Assembly: GCA_903870015.1 (NCBI GenBank)
Contig: CAIQBE010000019.1
Coordinates: forward strand, 1 to 47,132
Source: an uncultured Thiotrichales bacterium
GTDB lineage: Bacteria; Pseudomonadota; Gammaproteobacteria; Francisellales; CACEW01
Reading direction: 5' to 3'
Length of the DNA stretch: 47,132 nt
Made by a program: the position numbers and the translations under genes
Part shown: piece after piece, positions 1 to 9,078 of the stretch
Layout: each line of letters begins with the position of its first letter
Position numbering within the stretch: position 1 is the stretch's first letter
Notes under the pieces: generated by a model
Told to the model about the DNA's origin: nothing
Databases searched by the model: none
What the model saw: only the letters and a program-made list of their open reading frames with translations

Positions 1-6
1 CTGCCC

Positions 7-249
7 CTACCTCGCTGCCACTCTCATCTTGCTCAATACGAAGGTGTTCTCCTTGGGCGCCCGCTTATAAAAACGAAGGCCCCCCCCCCCCCCCCCCCTC
101 TCTCTCATTTTTTTATATTGCTTAGGCGTGATAGGCACGGCGCTGATCTTTATTGGAAGGGTTCTGCTATGCTGGGGTAATGTTATTAATTGATTTAGGC
201 GCGCTCGAGTTGAAAGCACCGCTTCCAGCTCTACCTCGATGGCACCCAA
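7..249 (-). CDS. Doubtful small ORF carrying a poly-G tract
   Basis: This frame would encode 80 residues from a TTG start, with no visible ribosome binding site, 20 bases after the metallopeptidase stop. It has no recognisable domain. Its middle reads through a run of 19 G (80-98 on the plus strand as C) preceded by four GA units, giving RERGGGGGG. Any slippage in the tract would change the frame of the last roughly 23 codons. It may be a remnant or shifted fragment of a longer gene, or not coding at all. I include it because of the tract, not because the protein looks convincing. Confidence 0.2.
   Translation of the reverse strand: MGAIEVELEAVLSTRARLNQLITLPQHSRTLPIKISAVPITPKQYKKMRERGGGGGGLRFYKRAPKENTFVLSKMRVAAR
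80..106. repeat. Homopolymer C19 followed by (TC)4
   Basis: Nineteen consecutive C (80-98) are followed by four TC units (99-106). Such a tract is not expected by chance in AT-rich DNA. Homopolymer G/C tracts are classic slipped-strand, phase-variable elements in some bacteria, but a run of G is also a known artefact of two-colour short-read sequencing. The sequence alone cannot separate the two. Confidence 0.9.
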
Positions 250-269
250 AAGAGAATCTATCGCATAAT

Positions 270-1007
270 CTATAGTACTAAGCTACGCCCAAAGTCATGT
301 AACGCCTTGCGCCGCGCCTTGTGATCTGGCAACACCCCCGCTACAAAATCCCAAAACTTCTTACTATGATTCTTAACGCGAATGTGCGCGAGCTCATGTA
401 CCACGAGATAATCTAATAAGCCTGGCGCAGCCATAATGATTTTCCAATTATAGCGAATATTATTTTGGCTATCGCAGCTGCCCCAGCGACTTTTTTGGGT
501 CTTGATCATAATGTCGTTAGGCCTCACCTGCATTAATTGCGCAAAGTGCTCGGTGCGCTCAAGCAATATCCCATAAGCCTGCTCGCGATACCAAATCTCT
601 AAGGTCTTTTTGATTATTTTTGCGCGCTCAAGCTCCGCTAATCCTTCTGGAATTGTAAGCCTCAACCTGCTGTCGCCTAACTCACATTCACCTTTTTTTT
701 TCGCAAAGGGAAAGGTCTCAATATGAAGCTGATAAGACTCACCTAAATAAAATACTCTATCACGCTCATACCAAGGTATTATTGTTTGCTCTGCTACGTT
801 GGCAAATTTACTTAATTGCCCTTGAATCCAGTCAAAGCGCTCTTGCACCAGTTCAATGATGTGCTTAAGTTTAGTGGCATAGGGCACTTTTACCTCAATG
901 CCTTTGTTTTGACTCACATGAATCGCAATCGTACGCCGGCGTTTTTTACTGCGTGCGATGTTAAATTCTAAAAGCGTGTTGTTGTAATTGAGGGTATGTG
1001 ATTCCAT
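270..1007 (-). CDS. YgjP/DUF45-type zinc metallopeptidase
   Basis: This is a 245-residue protein of the YgjP-like (DUF45, M48-related) metal-dependent hydrolase family. The zinc site HELAH is at residues 204-208, with a further candidate ligand at H214 in the segment KNHSKKFW. The family signature KSRWGSC lies at 172-178 before the helix carrying HELAH. The length is normal for the family, and no signal peptide is visible, so it is probably cytoplasmic. The physiological substrate of YgjP proteins is not known. It is transcribed divergently from ampG. Family assignment is secure; a specific role is not. Confidence 0.9.
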   Translation of the reverse strand: MESHTLNYNNTLLEFNIARSKKRRRTIAIHVSQNKGIEVKVPYATKLKHIIELVQERFDWIQGQLSKFANVAEQTIIPWYERDRVFYLGESYQLHIETFPFAKKKGECELGDSRLRLTIPEGLAELERAKIIKKTLEIWYREQAYGILLERTEHFAQLMQVRPNDIMIKTQKSRWGSCDSQNNIRYNWKIIMAAPGLLDYLVVHELAHIRVKNHSKKFWDFVAGVLPDHKARRKALHDFGRSLVL

Positions 1008-1128
1008 GGTTTTTTAAAAACTTAAAAGGAAAGTTAATTGGGCCCTGGATCCTGATGAATGCTACGCGTTATCAGGACGATATCAGGACGACGGATGCAT
1101 CGGTTTATCATAGGCGTTTTTTATATGC

Positions 1129-1157
1129 TTGTCACATAAAATTTGATAAGCTTAGTA
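1129..1157 (+). promoter_or_regulatory. Possible sigma70 promoter for ampG
   Basis: TTGTCA (1129-1134) and TTAGTA (1152-1157) are separated by 17 bases, about 23 bases before the TTG start of ampG. The -10 match is weak. A short direct repeat, ATCAGGACGA at 1071-1080 and 1082-1091, lies upstream and is of unknown meaning. Confidence 0.3.
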
Positions 1158-1179
1158 CAAATATAAATGAGGCTTAGGC

Positions 1180-2409
1180 TTGTTGCTCTCACAACTTAGA
1201 ACGCCATTACGCATTTGGATTATTTTATTTCAAGGCTTTGCTTCGGGCTTGCCCTTTGCGCTTGTGGGTTCGACACTGAGCGCTTGGTATACCCAGGCTG
1301 GTGTCGGGATTTTAAGCATCGGGTTTTTGAGCCTCGTGGGTCAGCCTTACATTTACAAATTTATTTGGGCGCCGCTCATGGATCGCTTTGATCCTTTAGG
1401 CTTGGGACGTCGGCGTAGCTGGATGTTGATCACACAAATTTGCTTAATCCTATCCTTGTGCATGATGGCACAGCTCTCCCCTGTGCAAGACCCGCTCTTA
1501 CTCCCGTTACTCGCGCTTTTAACGGCTTTTTTTTCGGCCTCACAAGATGTGCCTATTTCCGCTTATTTTACTGAAGCAGCGACTGAACATGAGCGTGGCT
1601 TAGCGGCTGGGTTTATGACGATTGGTTATCGCGTGGCGTTTATTATTACGAGCGCCTCAGCACTGATTCTTGCCCAACATTTTGGCTGGAAAGCCACCTA
1701 TCTTAGCATGGCTGCACTCATGAGTATCGGCTTAATCAGCACTTGGTTTACGCCTGTGCTCCCCTACAAAGAACAACATGTGCATACGTTTAAAGAGGCC
1801 CTACTTGATCCCTTTAAAGAGCTGTGGCAGCGCTTAGGACTTAAATACTGTGCATTGATCTTGCTGGTACTCGTCACCTATAAACTAACCGATGCCTTGG
1901 CGCTGGCACTCAATAGTATGTACTTACTGCGTACACTACATTTTTCTTTAACCGAGGTCGGTACAATTAATAAAATTTTTGGCTTTGCCGCGGTCATCAT
2001 AGGAAGCCTCGTTGGTGGCTACTGGATGCGGCGCTTAAGTTTGTTTCAGGCTTTGATTATCTTTGGGGCACTGCAAGCACTGGGTAATATCACCTATCTT
2101 TGGCTCAACAGCGTGGGCCATGATGCCACAGTGTTTGCAGTGACCGTGTTTGTCAGTAACTTCACAAACGGCATGGGTAACATCGCCTTTTTGGCTCTGG
2201 TTATGAGCCTGTGCAATAAAGAATTTACTGGTACCCAATATGCCCTGCTATCAGCACTTGCTGCAGTGGCACCGGTTTATATTGGGCCACTTGCTGCGCT
2301 TTTGGTTGCCCACGTCGGATGGGACACTTATTATGTGATTACTGCAGCGGCAGGCTTTGTGACTTTAAGTTTTGTGCCTTTGATTAAAAAGGTAATCGAG
2401 GTGCGCTAA
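1180..2409 (+). CDS. ampG: AmpG-type muropeptide permease (MFS)
   Basis: This 409-residue, 12-helix carrier has the AmpG signature: a first helix with FQGFASGLPFALVGSTLSAW, then a WAPLMDR segment and GRRRSW after helix 2, and SASQDVPISAY in helix 4. AmpG imports anhydromuropeptides (GlcNAc-anhydroMurNAc peptides) from the periplasm for cell-wall recycling, which fits the nearby anmK. The start is taken as TTG at 1180 because a stop lies in frame at 1168-1170 and no in-frame ATG precedes the first helix; TTG at 1183 is equally possible. The 3' end overlaps the convergent sohB gene by 26 bases. Confidence 0.88.
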   Translation: MLLSQLRTPLRIWIILFQGFASGLPFALVGSTLSAWYTQAGVGILSIGFLSLVGQPYIYKFIWAPLMDRFDPLGLGRRRSWMLITQICLILSLCMMAQLSPVQDPLLLPLLALLTAFFSASQDVPISAYFTEAATEHERGLAAGFMTIGYRVAFIITSASALILAQHFGWKATYLSMAALMSIGLISTWFTPVLPYKEQHVHTFKEALLDPFKELWQRLGLKYCALILLVLVTYKLTDALALALNSMYLLRTLHFSLTEVGTINKIFGFAAVIIGSLVGGYWMRRLSLFQALIIFGALQALGNITYLWLNSVGHDATVFAVTVFVSNFTNGMGNIAFLALVMSLCNKEFTGTQYALLSALAAVAPVYIGPLAALLVAHVGWDTYYVITAAAGFVTLSFVPLIKKVIEVR

Positions 2410-3397
2410 GCTTTTCTATCACCATATTCATCGAATTACCCAACTTTGCCTTGAGAGACTTTTTTTGCATAAAGTTAATTTCAAATAATGCTCGCCCTTC
2501 ATTAAATGCTGCTAAGACATAATCATCACTCGTCTCTAAGCGATCAACCAATTTTAATTTTAGCGCATCACTCGCCAGCCAATGCTCACCAGTTGCTACT
2601 TTTTTGAGATCGACTTGTGGGCGATGTTCTTTGATAAAATCTTTAAAGATTGCATGAATGTCTTCTAATTGCTCCTCAAATTTCGCGCGCCCTTCCTTGG
2701 TGTTTTTGCCAAACATCGTAATGGTGCGTTTGTATTCTCCGGCATAAAGTTGTTCAAAGTCGATGCCTTTTTTATCAAGCCAACGATGAAAATTTGGCAC
2801 CTGGGCTACGACGCCAATTGAACCAATAATGGCAAAAGGCGCTGCAATAATTTGATCGGCCACACAGGCCATCAGGTAGCCACCACTCGCCGCAACCTTA
2901 TCCACAGCCACAGTGAGCTTAATTTTGTGATTACGAATACGCTGTAGCTGTGATGCGGCATAGCCATAATTTTGCACGACACCGCCTGGGCTCTCAATCC
3001 GAACTAACACCTCATCTTTATGCTCAACCATTTGCAATAGCGCAGTTACTTCTTTGCTTAAATTACTCGCCTCACCCGCCTGCATATCGCCTTTAAAATT
3101 CAGCACAAATAAGCGCGGCTCGCTCGTTTTCGTTTTCTTTTTTTCTGCTTGTTTTTGTGCTTTTTTAAAGGCTTTGAGTTTACTCTTTAATGCTTTTTTA
3201 CTCAGCGTTTCTTGCCAGAGTGATAACTGCTGCTCTTCTAGTTGCTCCGCTAATGATTTCACCTCTAGCTCGCCGCTACGGGCTTTCATTTTTGCCTTAC
3301 CCGCGATTGCTAAAAACAAAACCAAAAAAATTAAAATTAAAGCTAAGAGCGAAAAACTTTTTGCAAAAAACAAACCCCAGTTGTCTAAAAACACCAT
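2384..3397 (-). CDS. sohB: SohB-like inner-membrane serine protease (S49)
   Basis: This 337-residue member of the SppA/SohB (S49) family begins with one membrane helix at about residues 12-32. A charged, Lys-rich coiled stretch (about 60-95) precedes the protease domain. The nucleophile is S171 in VAASGGYLMA and the likely general-base lysine is K223 in AGEYKRT, with ESPGGVV at 135-141 shaping the active site. The single-domain length matches SohB rather than the doubled SppA. An AAGGA ribosome site precedes the ATG. SohB is regarded as a membrane-bound quality-control peptidase. The active site faces the periplasm in the family. Confidence 0.9.
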   Translation of the reverse strand: MVFLDNWGLFFAKSFSLLALILIFLVLFLAIAGKAKMKARSGELEVKSLAEQLEEQQLSLWQETLSKKALKSKLKAFKKAQKQAEKKKTKTSEPRLFVLNFKGDMQAGEASNLSKEVTALLQMVEHKDEVLVRIESPGGVVQNYGYAASQLQRIRNHKIKLTVAVDKVAASGGYLMACVADQIIAAPFAIIGSIGVVAQVPNFHRWLDKKGIDFEQLYAGEYKRTITMFGKNTKEGRAKFEEQLEDIHAIFKDFIKEHRPQVDLKKVATGEHWLASDALKLKLVDRLETSDDYVLAAFNEGRALFEINFMQKKSLKAKLGNSMNMVIEKLSAPRLPF

Positions 3398-3438
3398 GAT
3401 GCATTTCCTTTATGATTTACTCGAAAGTATTCTAACAT

Positions 3439-3488
3439 GTTAATCTAATTTATTAACCATCACGATCGTGATTTAATACGTGGGGCGC
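3439..3488 (-). repeat. Diverged duplicate of the lolB 3' end
   Basis: This spacer stretch aligns with the last ~47 bases of lolB (3500-3546) at an offset of about 61 bases, with only a few substitutions and a 2-base gap. Read on the minus strand it would give IVMVNKLD-stop beside the true IVIVNKVE-stop. It contains a perfect 14-base palindrome, ATCACGATCGTGAT (3459-3472). It looks like a remnant of a tandem duplication or a replaced gene end. Confidence 0.65.
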
Positions 3489-3500
3489 CGACCTTATCTG

Positions 3501-4037
3501 TTATTCTACTTTATTAACAATCACGATCGCCTTAATACCTGGTCGCATGAGCGTGATTTTATGCGGAAATTTTTGCGTCGCCACCCAGGTATATTCAATA
3601 CTCCAGCCCTCTTGGCTTAGGCTTTGCAAATTACCTGTGCTGTCTTTTTTTGCAGTAAATGCCTCATTGGGCACTGGTTGTGCCAAAATCCAATATTTCA
3701 AACCCTCCACGGGTAGCGACCATCCCAATAGTTTTTGCATTAAAATTTCGGGAGAACTGGCATTATAGATTTGTTGATTACTCAGGGTTAAACTTACCTG
3801 CTGGCCATCACTATCAAGGTAAGTCGTTCCCAAAGCCAACGGACCATAGAGCTCGATATGATAGGCTGCTCCGCTCTGATACCAATTAAAATTCGCACTA
3901 TTTTGGCTATCCGTTGTCGTTACACCGACTAAACCATGAATATTAAAACCTGTGGGCGAAGGCGCCTTTGGGGTCACCGTGCTACAAGCGCTGAGAAAAA
4001 ATAAGCTTAATAAAAAAATGATCCTAATCATACGCAT
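3501..4037 (-). CDS. lolB: Outer-membrane lipoprotein LolB
   Basis: This 178-residue protein opens with a lipoprotein signal and lipobox (FFLSACS), so the mature protein would begin with a lipidated Cys at about residue 18. The segment LGWSLPVEGLKYWILAQPVP is a hallmark of LolB, the receptor that takes lipoproteins from LolA and inserts them into the outer membrane. The length is slightly short but in the normal range. The start may be the ATG at 4037 or the in-frame ATG at 4031. In many gammaproteobacteria lolB neighbours ispE/prs/hemA, which are not seen here. Confidence 0.85.
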   Translation of the reverse strand: MRMIRIIFLLSLFFLSACSTVTPKAPSPTGFNIHGLVGVTTTDSQNSANFNWYQSGAAYHIELYGPLALGTTYLDSDGQQVSLTLSNQQIYNASSPEILMQKLLGWSLPVEGLKYWILAQPVPNEAFTAKKDSTGNLQSLSQEGWSIEYTWVATQKFPHKITLMRPGIKAIVIVNKVE

Positions 4038-4103
4038 GTTGTAATAGTCGCCCTAATGCTTTTAGAGTAAAATAACAAAAATACCGCATGCTGTCATTAA
4101 CTT

Positions 4104-5363
4104 ATGCAACCCAACAGCCCTTGTAAACCTTATTTTGTCGTCTTTGCTGCGGCCTTATTTTATTTATTTGAGTTTATTAACATGAATAGCTTTAATGCGC
4201 TTAATGACCAATTGCGCGATGCTTTTCAGGTGAATGCTTTGCAAATTAGCAACTTATCCGCTATGTATTTCTACGCCAATGTTATTTTTATGATCCCTGC
4301 TGGCTTGTTATTAGATCGCGTGTCGACCAAAAAATTATTGGTTAGCGCTTTAAGCTTATGCATTTTAAGCGCTTTGGTTTTTGCTAATACTCATAGCTTT
4401 ATGGTTGCATGTGTTTGCCGCTTTATCACCGGCATGGGCTCAACTTTAGTGTTATTAAGCTGTGCTGTCCTCACCTCACGCTGGATCAAACCGATCAAAG
4501 CTGGATTGGTTTTGGGTGGCGCAGTCACGTTGGCAATGTTTGGCGGTATGTTGGCTCAACAAATCACTTGCTTGGTGGATTGGACTGGCTCTTGGCGCAC
4601 CGCAGTAGCTTGTATTGCCGGCTTGGGAGCGGTGTTTTTAGTGATGATCCTTTGGCTTGTTGAAGACTATCCTGTGGGTTATCAAGAAACTTTTAAAAAC
4701 GATCTAGATTTAATTCATCAAGGCTTTTGGCGCAATTTCGCTTTGGCACTTAAGAATAAACAAATTTGGTTTGCGGGTCTTTATGCTTCCCTGATCAATC
4801 TCACCATTATGATTATTGGTGCGCTGTGGGGCAAGGATTATTTGATGACGACTCATGACTTTAATGCAACGAATGCAGCCACCGCTATCTCTGCCGTATT
4901 TTTGGGCTTTATGGTTGGCTCGCCACTTTTTGGCATGATTTCAGATCGTTTAAGACAGCGTAAACTGCCGATGATAATTGGCGGTGTGCTTAATCTTTTT
5001 TGGGTACTTCTCATTTTACACTTTCCCTTTTCTTCTATGATGGCAGGCCTGATCTTTTTCATGCTCGGGCTATTATGCGCTTCGCAAGTACTAGTGTTTC
5101 CCTTAATTATCGAGAGCGTTCCGATGCATATTACCGCGAGTAGTGAGGCGATCAGCGCTGCGGTGATTATGGGCGGAGGCGCAGTTTCCCAACCTTTATT
5201 TGGATGGTTACTCGATCACTCAGCACAAATTCCTGGCCAATACAGCGCCTCTGATTTTAATCATGCGATGTGGATGCTGCCTATTGCCTTTTTTATTGCT
5301 ATTATTTGTAGCTTATGTCTTAAAGAAACGCATTGCAAAACATTTAACAAGGATCACTCATGA
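4104..5363 (+). CDS. MFS transporter, unknown substrate
   Basis: This 419-residue protein has about twelve hydrophobic helices in two halves. MFS landmarks include GLLLDRVSTKK after helix 2 (motif A-like) and GMISDRLRQRK after helix 8. It resembles a second carrier in this window (28156-29391) in layout and in the shared helix-1/2 theme (LRDAF/LMREF, then LSAMYFYAN/LAANYFYAY), so the two are probably paralogues. The stop overlaps the start of the aromatic amino acid carrier by four bases (ATGA), so the two are translationally coupled. Legionellales carry many such MFS carriers for host nutrients; the substrate cannot be read from sequence. Confidence 0.85.
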   Translation: MQPNSPCKPYFVVFAAALFYLFEFINMNSFNALNDQLRDAFQVNALQISNLSAMYFYANVIFMIPAGLLLDRVSTKKLLVSALSLCILSALVFANTHSFMVACVCRFITGMGSTLVLLSCAVLTSRWIKPIKAGLVLGGAVTLAMFGGMLAQQITCLVDWTGSWRTAVACIAGLGAVFLVMILWLVEDYPVGYQETFKNDLDLIHQGFWRNFALALKNKQIWFAGLYASLINLTIMIIGALWGKDYLMTTHDFNATNAATAISAVFLGFMVGSPLFGMISDRLRQRKLPMIIGGVLNLFWVLLILHFPFSSMMAGLIFFMLGLLCASQVLVFPLIIESVPMHITASSEAISAAVIMGGGAVSQPLFGWLLDHSAQIPGQYSASDFNHAMWMLPIAFFIAIICSLCLKETHCKTFNKDHS

Positions 5364-6550
5364 AAGCAAAATATATTGGCTCGGCCATGATTCTCATCGG
5401 TACGGCTATTGGCGCAGGAATGTTGGCGCTCCCCATGATCTCAGCCACGTCTGGTTTTGGCCCCTCTGCGCTGTTGATCACTGGTATGTGGTTATTGATG
5501 ATGCTCACGGGCTTACTGGTCTTGGAAGTGAACCTTGCTTTTCCCTTACGTCAAAATAACTTTAATAGCATGGCTTTGGGCACTTTGGGCAAGGGTGGGC
5601 AGATGATTGCTTGGTTAACCTGCTTGGTATTATTATATGCGCTGACCTCTGCCTATATTGCGGGTATGGGCTCGCTACTCTCTGAACTTATTCAGACTTA
5701 TTTTAACAAGACCATGGACCCACGCCTAAACTCACTGTTATTTACGCTGGTATTTGGTAGCTTTGTATTTTGGAGCACCGCAGCGGTAGATCAACTCAAT
5801 CGCTGGCTCATGAGTACCAAAGGCATATTGCTTATCATCATGCTGATTTTGTTACTGCCTCATGTCAACGTCGCTTATTTGATGCGGCAAGCCCCTGAAC
5901 AGCGCACCTTACTTGCGGCGATGCCTATTTTCTTAACGGCCTTTGGTTATCATACTGTCATCCCAAGCCTCACCAACTACTTAGGCAAAGAGGCGAAAGT
6001 TTTACATCGAATTATTATCATTGGGACGATCATTCCCTTAGCGCTTTATTTAGCATGGCTGGCGTGTGCCCTCGGTGTTTTGCCTTTAGGTAATTATGCT
6101 TTACTTAAAGCCAATGGTGGATCTGTGGGTGACTTTATTCAAGCGCTCAATCAATGTGTGACAAATCACTGGGTAGTACTCGCCATTAATGGCTTTGCTA
6201 ATATTGCGATGACCACATCATTTTTAGGCGTGAGCTTGGGTTTATTTGATTTTTTAGCGGATGCATTTAAACGGGAAAATTCCCGTGTGGGGCGCATACA
6301 AACCGGTATACTTACCTTTGCCATTCCCTTACTTTTTGCGATTTTTTATCCCAAAGGTTTTGTGATAGCGCTTTCATATGCTGCGATTTGCGTTGCGATT
6401 CTTGAAGTGATTTTACCGGCGTTCATGGCCTATCGCCTACGTAAAACTTCGATTGCACCAAGTTATCGCGTGATTGGAGGCACTCCCTTGCTATTTCTCA
6501 TTGGGCTTATCGGTGTTTTTCTGGTTGTTATTGGATTTATTTATAGTTAA
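5360..6550 (+). CDS. Aromatic amino acid permease (TyrP/Mtr, HAAAP family)
   Basis: This 396-residue protein has about eleven membrane helices and the HAAAP opening GSAMILIGTAIGAGMLALPM. GYHTVIPSL at about residues 195-203 matches the conserved helix-6 segment of TyrP, Mtr and TnaB. Members are proton symporters for tyrosine or tryptophan in the inner membrane; tyrosine is the likelier substrate, but this is inference. The ATG overlaps the upstream MFS stop. The next gene follows after 14 bases with its own strong ribosome site, so the three plus-strand genes and anmK probably form one transcript. Confidence 0.85.
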   Translation: MKAKYIGSAMILIGTAIGAGMLALPMISATSGFGPSALLITGMWLLMMLTGLLVLEVNLAFPLRQNNFNSMALGTLGKGGQMIAWLTCLVLLYALTSAYIAGMGSLLSELIQTYFNKTMDPRLNSLLFTLVFGSFVFWSTAAVDQLNRWLMSTKGILLIIMLILLLPHVNVAYLMRQAPEQRTLLAAMPIFLTAFGYHTVIPSLTNYLGKEAKVLHRIIIIGTIIPLALYLAWLACALGVLPLGNYALLKANGGSVGDFIQALNQCVTNHWVVLAINGFANIAMTTSFLGVSLGLFDFLADAFKRENSRVGRIQTGILTFAIPLLFAIFYPKGFVIALSYAAICVAILEVILPAFMAYRLRKTSIAPSYRVIGGTPLLFLIGLIGVFLVVIGFIYS

Positions 6551-6564
6551 TAAAGGAGTTTTTT

Positions 6565-7884
6565 ATGAAGCAGGTTGATCAAATTATTAAAGCCCGTTGG
6601 ATTATTACCGTTGACGCTAATAATATTATCTTAGAAGATCACGCGCTGTTAATTAGCGCTGGTAAAATTACGGGTTTTGCTGCCAATAAAGATGTTGGCA
6701 AGACCGTCACGGCTAAAGAGATTACTGACGTGAGCGGAACGCACGCCCTTCTACCCGGGTTTGTGAATACTCATACTCATGCGGCAATGAATTTAGTGCG
6801 TGGTTTGGCTGATGATTTAAACCTAATGGATTGGCTACAAAATCATATTTGGCCAACAGAAGCCAAAGTGGTCTCACCCGAGTTTGTGCGCGCCGGTATG
6901 CGTCATGCCTGTGCTGAGATGCTCCGTGGTGGCACGACCTGTTTTAATGACAATTATTTCTTTGTGGATGAGGCTGCTAAAGTGGTTGATGACATCGGTA
7001 TGCGTGCCGTACTCTCTGAGGCATTTTTCATTTTCCCGGTCCCCTGGTCGAGCCACTATGATATTGGTATGCAACGCAGCGTTGATACGCACAATGCTTT
7101 AAAAGGTCATGAGCTTATCCAAATCGCCCTTGCTCCCCATGCTCCTTACTCAACTGATGAGACCCTCATGCGTCGCGTTAAAGCGCTTTCTGATCAATAT
7201 AATATGCTCGTGCATATGCATATGCATGAAGGCAAATCCGAAGTGCCTGATTATGTCGCAAAATTTTCCGCACGGCCTATGCAGCATTATGAAAATTTAG
7301 GCCTACTCTCAAGCAATTGGATTAATGTCCATATGTGTGACTGCAATGATGCGGATATTGCGCTTTTAAAGAAACATAACATGTCAGTCGCGCATTGCCC
7401 AGAATCAAACATGAAGCTGGCTAGCGGTGTCTGCCCAACTTACCAATTATTACAAGAAGGCGTGAATGTCACCCTAGGTACCGATGGCGCAGCAAGTAAT
7501 AACGACTTAGATATGATTGGCGAAATGCGCAGCGCCTGCTTTTTAGCGAAATCAACCACAGGCAATCCTGAAGCGATCTCAGCCAATGATGCTTTGCGCA
7601 TGGCAACGATCAATGGCGCCCGTGCTTTAAAGCTCGATACACGCATTGGCTCGCTAGAAATTGGCAAAGATGCCGATCTTAGCGCTATTGATTTAAGCTC
7701 ACTGGAAACTCAGCCTTTATATCATCCGGTACCTCAAATTGTGTATGCCGGCTCGCGCAAAGATATTTCCCATGTGTGGGTCAAAGGACGCATGCTGCTT
7801 AACAACTATCAGCTTACCACGATTGATGTTAATGCCGTGCTTCTTGATGTTAAAACTTGGCAAAGTAAGATTCAAAGCTTATAG
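6565..7884 (+). CDS. mtaD: S-adenosylhomocysteine/methylthioadenosine deaminase (MtaD-like)
   Basis: This 439-residue amidohydrolase of the TRZ/ATZ family has metal ligands in FVNTHTHAAMNLVRG (H70, H72), MHMHEGKSE (about 217-225), an HCPESNMKLASG segment and LGTDGAASNNDLDM carrying the catalytic Asp. Family members deaminate 5'-methylthioadenosine, S-adenosylhomocysteine or 5'-deoxyadenosine to the inosine derivatives, a purine-nucleoside salvage step. An AAAGGAG ribosome site lies six bases before the ATG. Guanine or atrazine-type deaminases share the fold, so the exact substrate is inferred. The anmK ATG follows after 8 bases. Confidence 0.85.
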   Translation: MKQVDQIIKARWIITVDANNIILEDHALLISAGKITGFAANKDVGKTVTAKEITDVSGTHALLPGFVNTHTHAAMNLVRGLADDLNLMDWLQNHIWPTEAKVVSPEFVRAGMRHACAEMLRGGTTCFNDNYFFVDEAAKVVDDIGMRAVLSEAFFIFPVPWSSHYDIGMQRSVDTHNALKGHELIQIALAPHAPYSTDETLMRRVKALSDQYNMLVHMHMHEGKSEVPDYVAKFSARPMQHYENLGLLSSNWINVHMCDCNDADIALLKKHNMSVAHCPESNMKLASGVCPTYQLLQEGVNVTLGTDGAASNNDLDMIGEMRSACFLAKSTTGNPEAISANDALRMATINGARALKLDTRIGSLEIGKDADLSAIDLSSLETQPLYHPVPQIVYAGSRKDISHVWVKGRMLLNNYQLTTIDVNAVLLDVKTWQSKIQSL

Positions 7885-7892
7885 GACGGCGC

Positions 7893-8984
7893 ATGCAGGA
7901 CTTATACATCGGCATCATGTCTGGGACGAGCATGGATGGAATTGATACCGTTATTGTCAATTTTGCTAGCAAAACCCCTGAGGTGTTAGGACACGTCTAC
8001 TCCCAATACCCTGATGCCGTTAAAGCGCAACTTTTAGAGCTTATCACCACCAAGCATGCTGATTTAGAAGCGCTAGGTGCACTCCATACCCATTTAGGTG
8101 AGCTCTATGCCCGTGATGTTTTGCGTATCTTAAGCACCAATAATATTAACGCTGATCAAATTAAAGCGATCGGCCTACACGGGCAAACAATTTTTCATGC
8201 GCCCAATCATGAACATCCTTTTACCTGGCAGCTGGGGAATGCCCATGTCGTTGCTGCCACGACCAATATTCCCGTCATTGCAGATTTCCGAGGCCTGGAT
8301 GTTGCGCTCCAGGGCCAAGGTGCACCACTCGCCCCTTTATTTCATTTAGCGTTGTTTGGCCAATTGCATGAACGTGTTGCGGTATTGAACTTAGGCGGCA
8401 TTGCTAATATTACCCTAATAGAACACCAAAAAATTTTACAGGCCTTTGATACGGGCCCTGCCAATTGCTTACTTGATGCATGGATGTTGCAGACACAAAA
8501 TAAAGCTTATGATAAGAATGGTGCATTTTCGCGCTCAGGGCAAATTCTGCCTGAGCTTCTCGAGCAATTATTAACTGAGCCCTATTTACAAAAAGCGGCG
8601 CCTAAAAGCACTGGGCGGGAGCTATTTAATGTGGCCTGGCTCAATCCCAAGCTACACACAGACTATGAGACCCAAGATGTTGCGGCCACGCTCACTGAAT
8701 TTACTGCTATCACTGCGACAGCTCCTTTAAAGCTCATGCCTTCCAATGAGCTCATTCTGTGTGGTGGTGGCGCTGATAATCGCTTTTTGGTTGAGCGCCT
8801 GCAATTTCATGCGCAATGCTTAGTCAGCACGAGTATCGATTACGGTTTTAAGGCTGAATATATTGAACCTATTGCCTTTGCTTACCTGGCCAAGATGGCC
8901 CTGCTCGAGAAACCACTGCATTTACAGGCAATCACCGGATCAAACAAAGACCACAAATCTGGAATAAAATATATACCCGAATAA
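7893..8984 (+). CDS. anmK: Anhydro-N-acetylmuramic acid kinase
   Basis: This 363-residue protein starts with the AnmK nucleotide-binding signature GIMSGTSMDGID (residues 7-18) and also has LHGQTIFH, GDIADFR-like PVIADFRGLDVALQGQGAPLAP and NLGGIANIT. AnmK cleaves and phosphorylates 1,6-anhydroMurNAc to MurNAc-6-phosphate in the cytoplasm, the step after import by AmpG and amidase action. Its presence with ampG supports active peptidoglycan recycling. The length is typical. It ends the transcription unit that starts at 4104. Confidence 0.92.
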   Translation: MQDLYIGIMSGTSMDGIDTVIVNFASKTPEVLGHVYSQYPDAVKAQLLELITTKHADLEALGALHTHLGELYARDVLRILSTNNINADQIKAIGLHGQTIFHAPNHEHPFTWQLGNAHVVAATTNIPVIADFRGLDVALQGQGAPLAPLFHLALFGQLHERVAVLNLGGIANITLIEHQKILQAFDTGPANCLLDAWMLQTQNKAYDKNGAFSRSGQILPELLEQLLTEPYLQKAAPKSTGRELFNVAWLNPKLHTDYETQDVAATLTEFTAITATAPLKLMPSNELILCGGGADNRFLVERLQFHAQCLVSTSIDYGFKAEYIEPIAFAYLAKMALLEKPLHLQAITGSNKDHKSGIKYIPE

Positions 8985-9002
8985 ATAACTCCAAAAAAAT
9001 AG

Positions 9003-9031
9003 TTGATAAAGCGCTCAATATTTGTTACCAT
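9003..9031 (+). promoter_or_regulatory. Putative promoter for the small ORF at 9079
   Basis: TTGATA (9003-9008) and TACCAT (9026-9031) are spaced by 17 bases, about 48 bases before the ATG at 9079. The motifs match sigma70 moderately well and the position fits a separately transcribed small gene. Confidence 0.45.
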
Positions 9032-9078
9032 GCCGCAGCTAAAATGTTTAGCACCCATAAAATAAAGGAGTATTTTAT

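Noticed and set aside
3054..3443. Plus-strand frame opposite sohB
   Set aside because: It overlaps a well-supported S49 protease gene throughout and has no recognisable protein features of its own.
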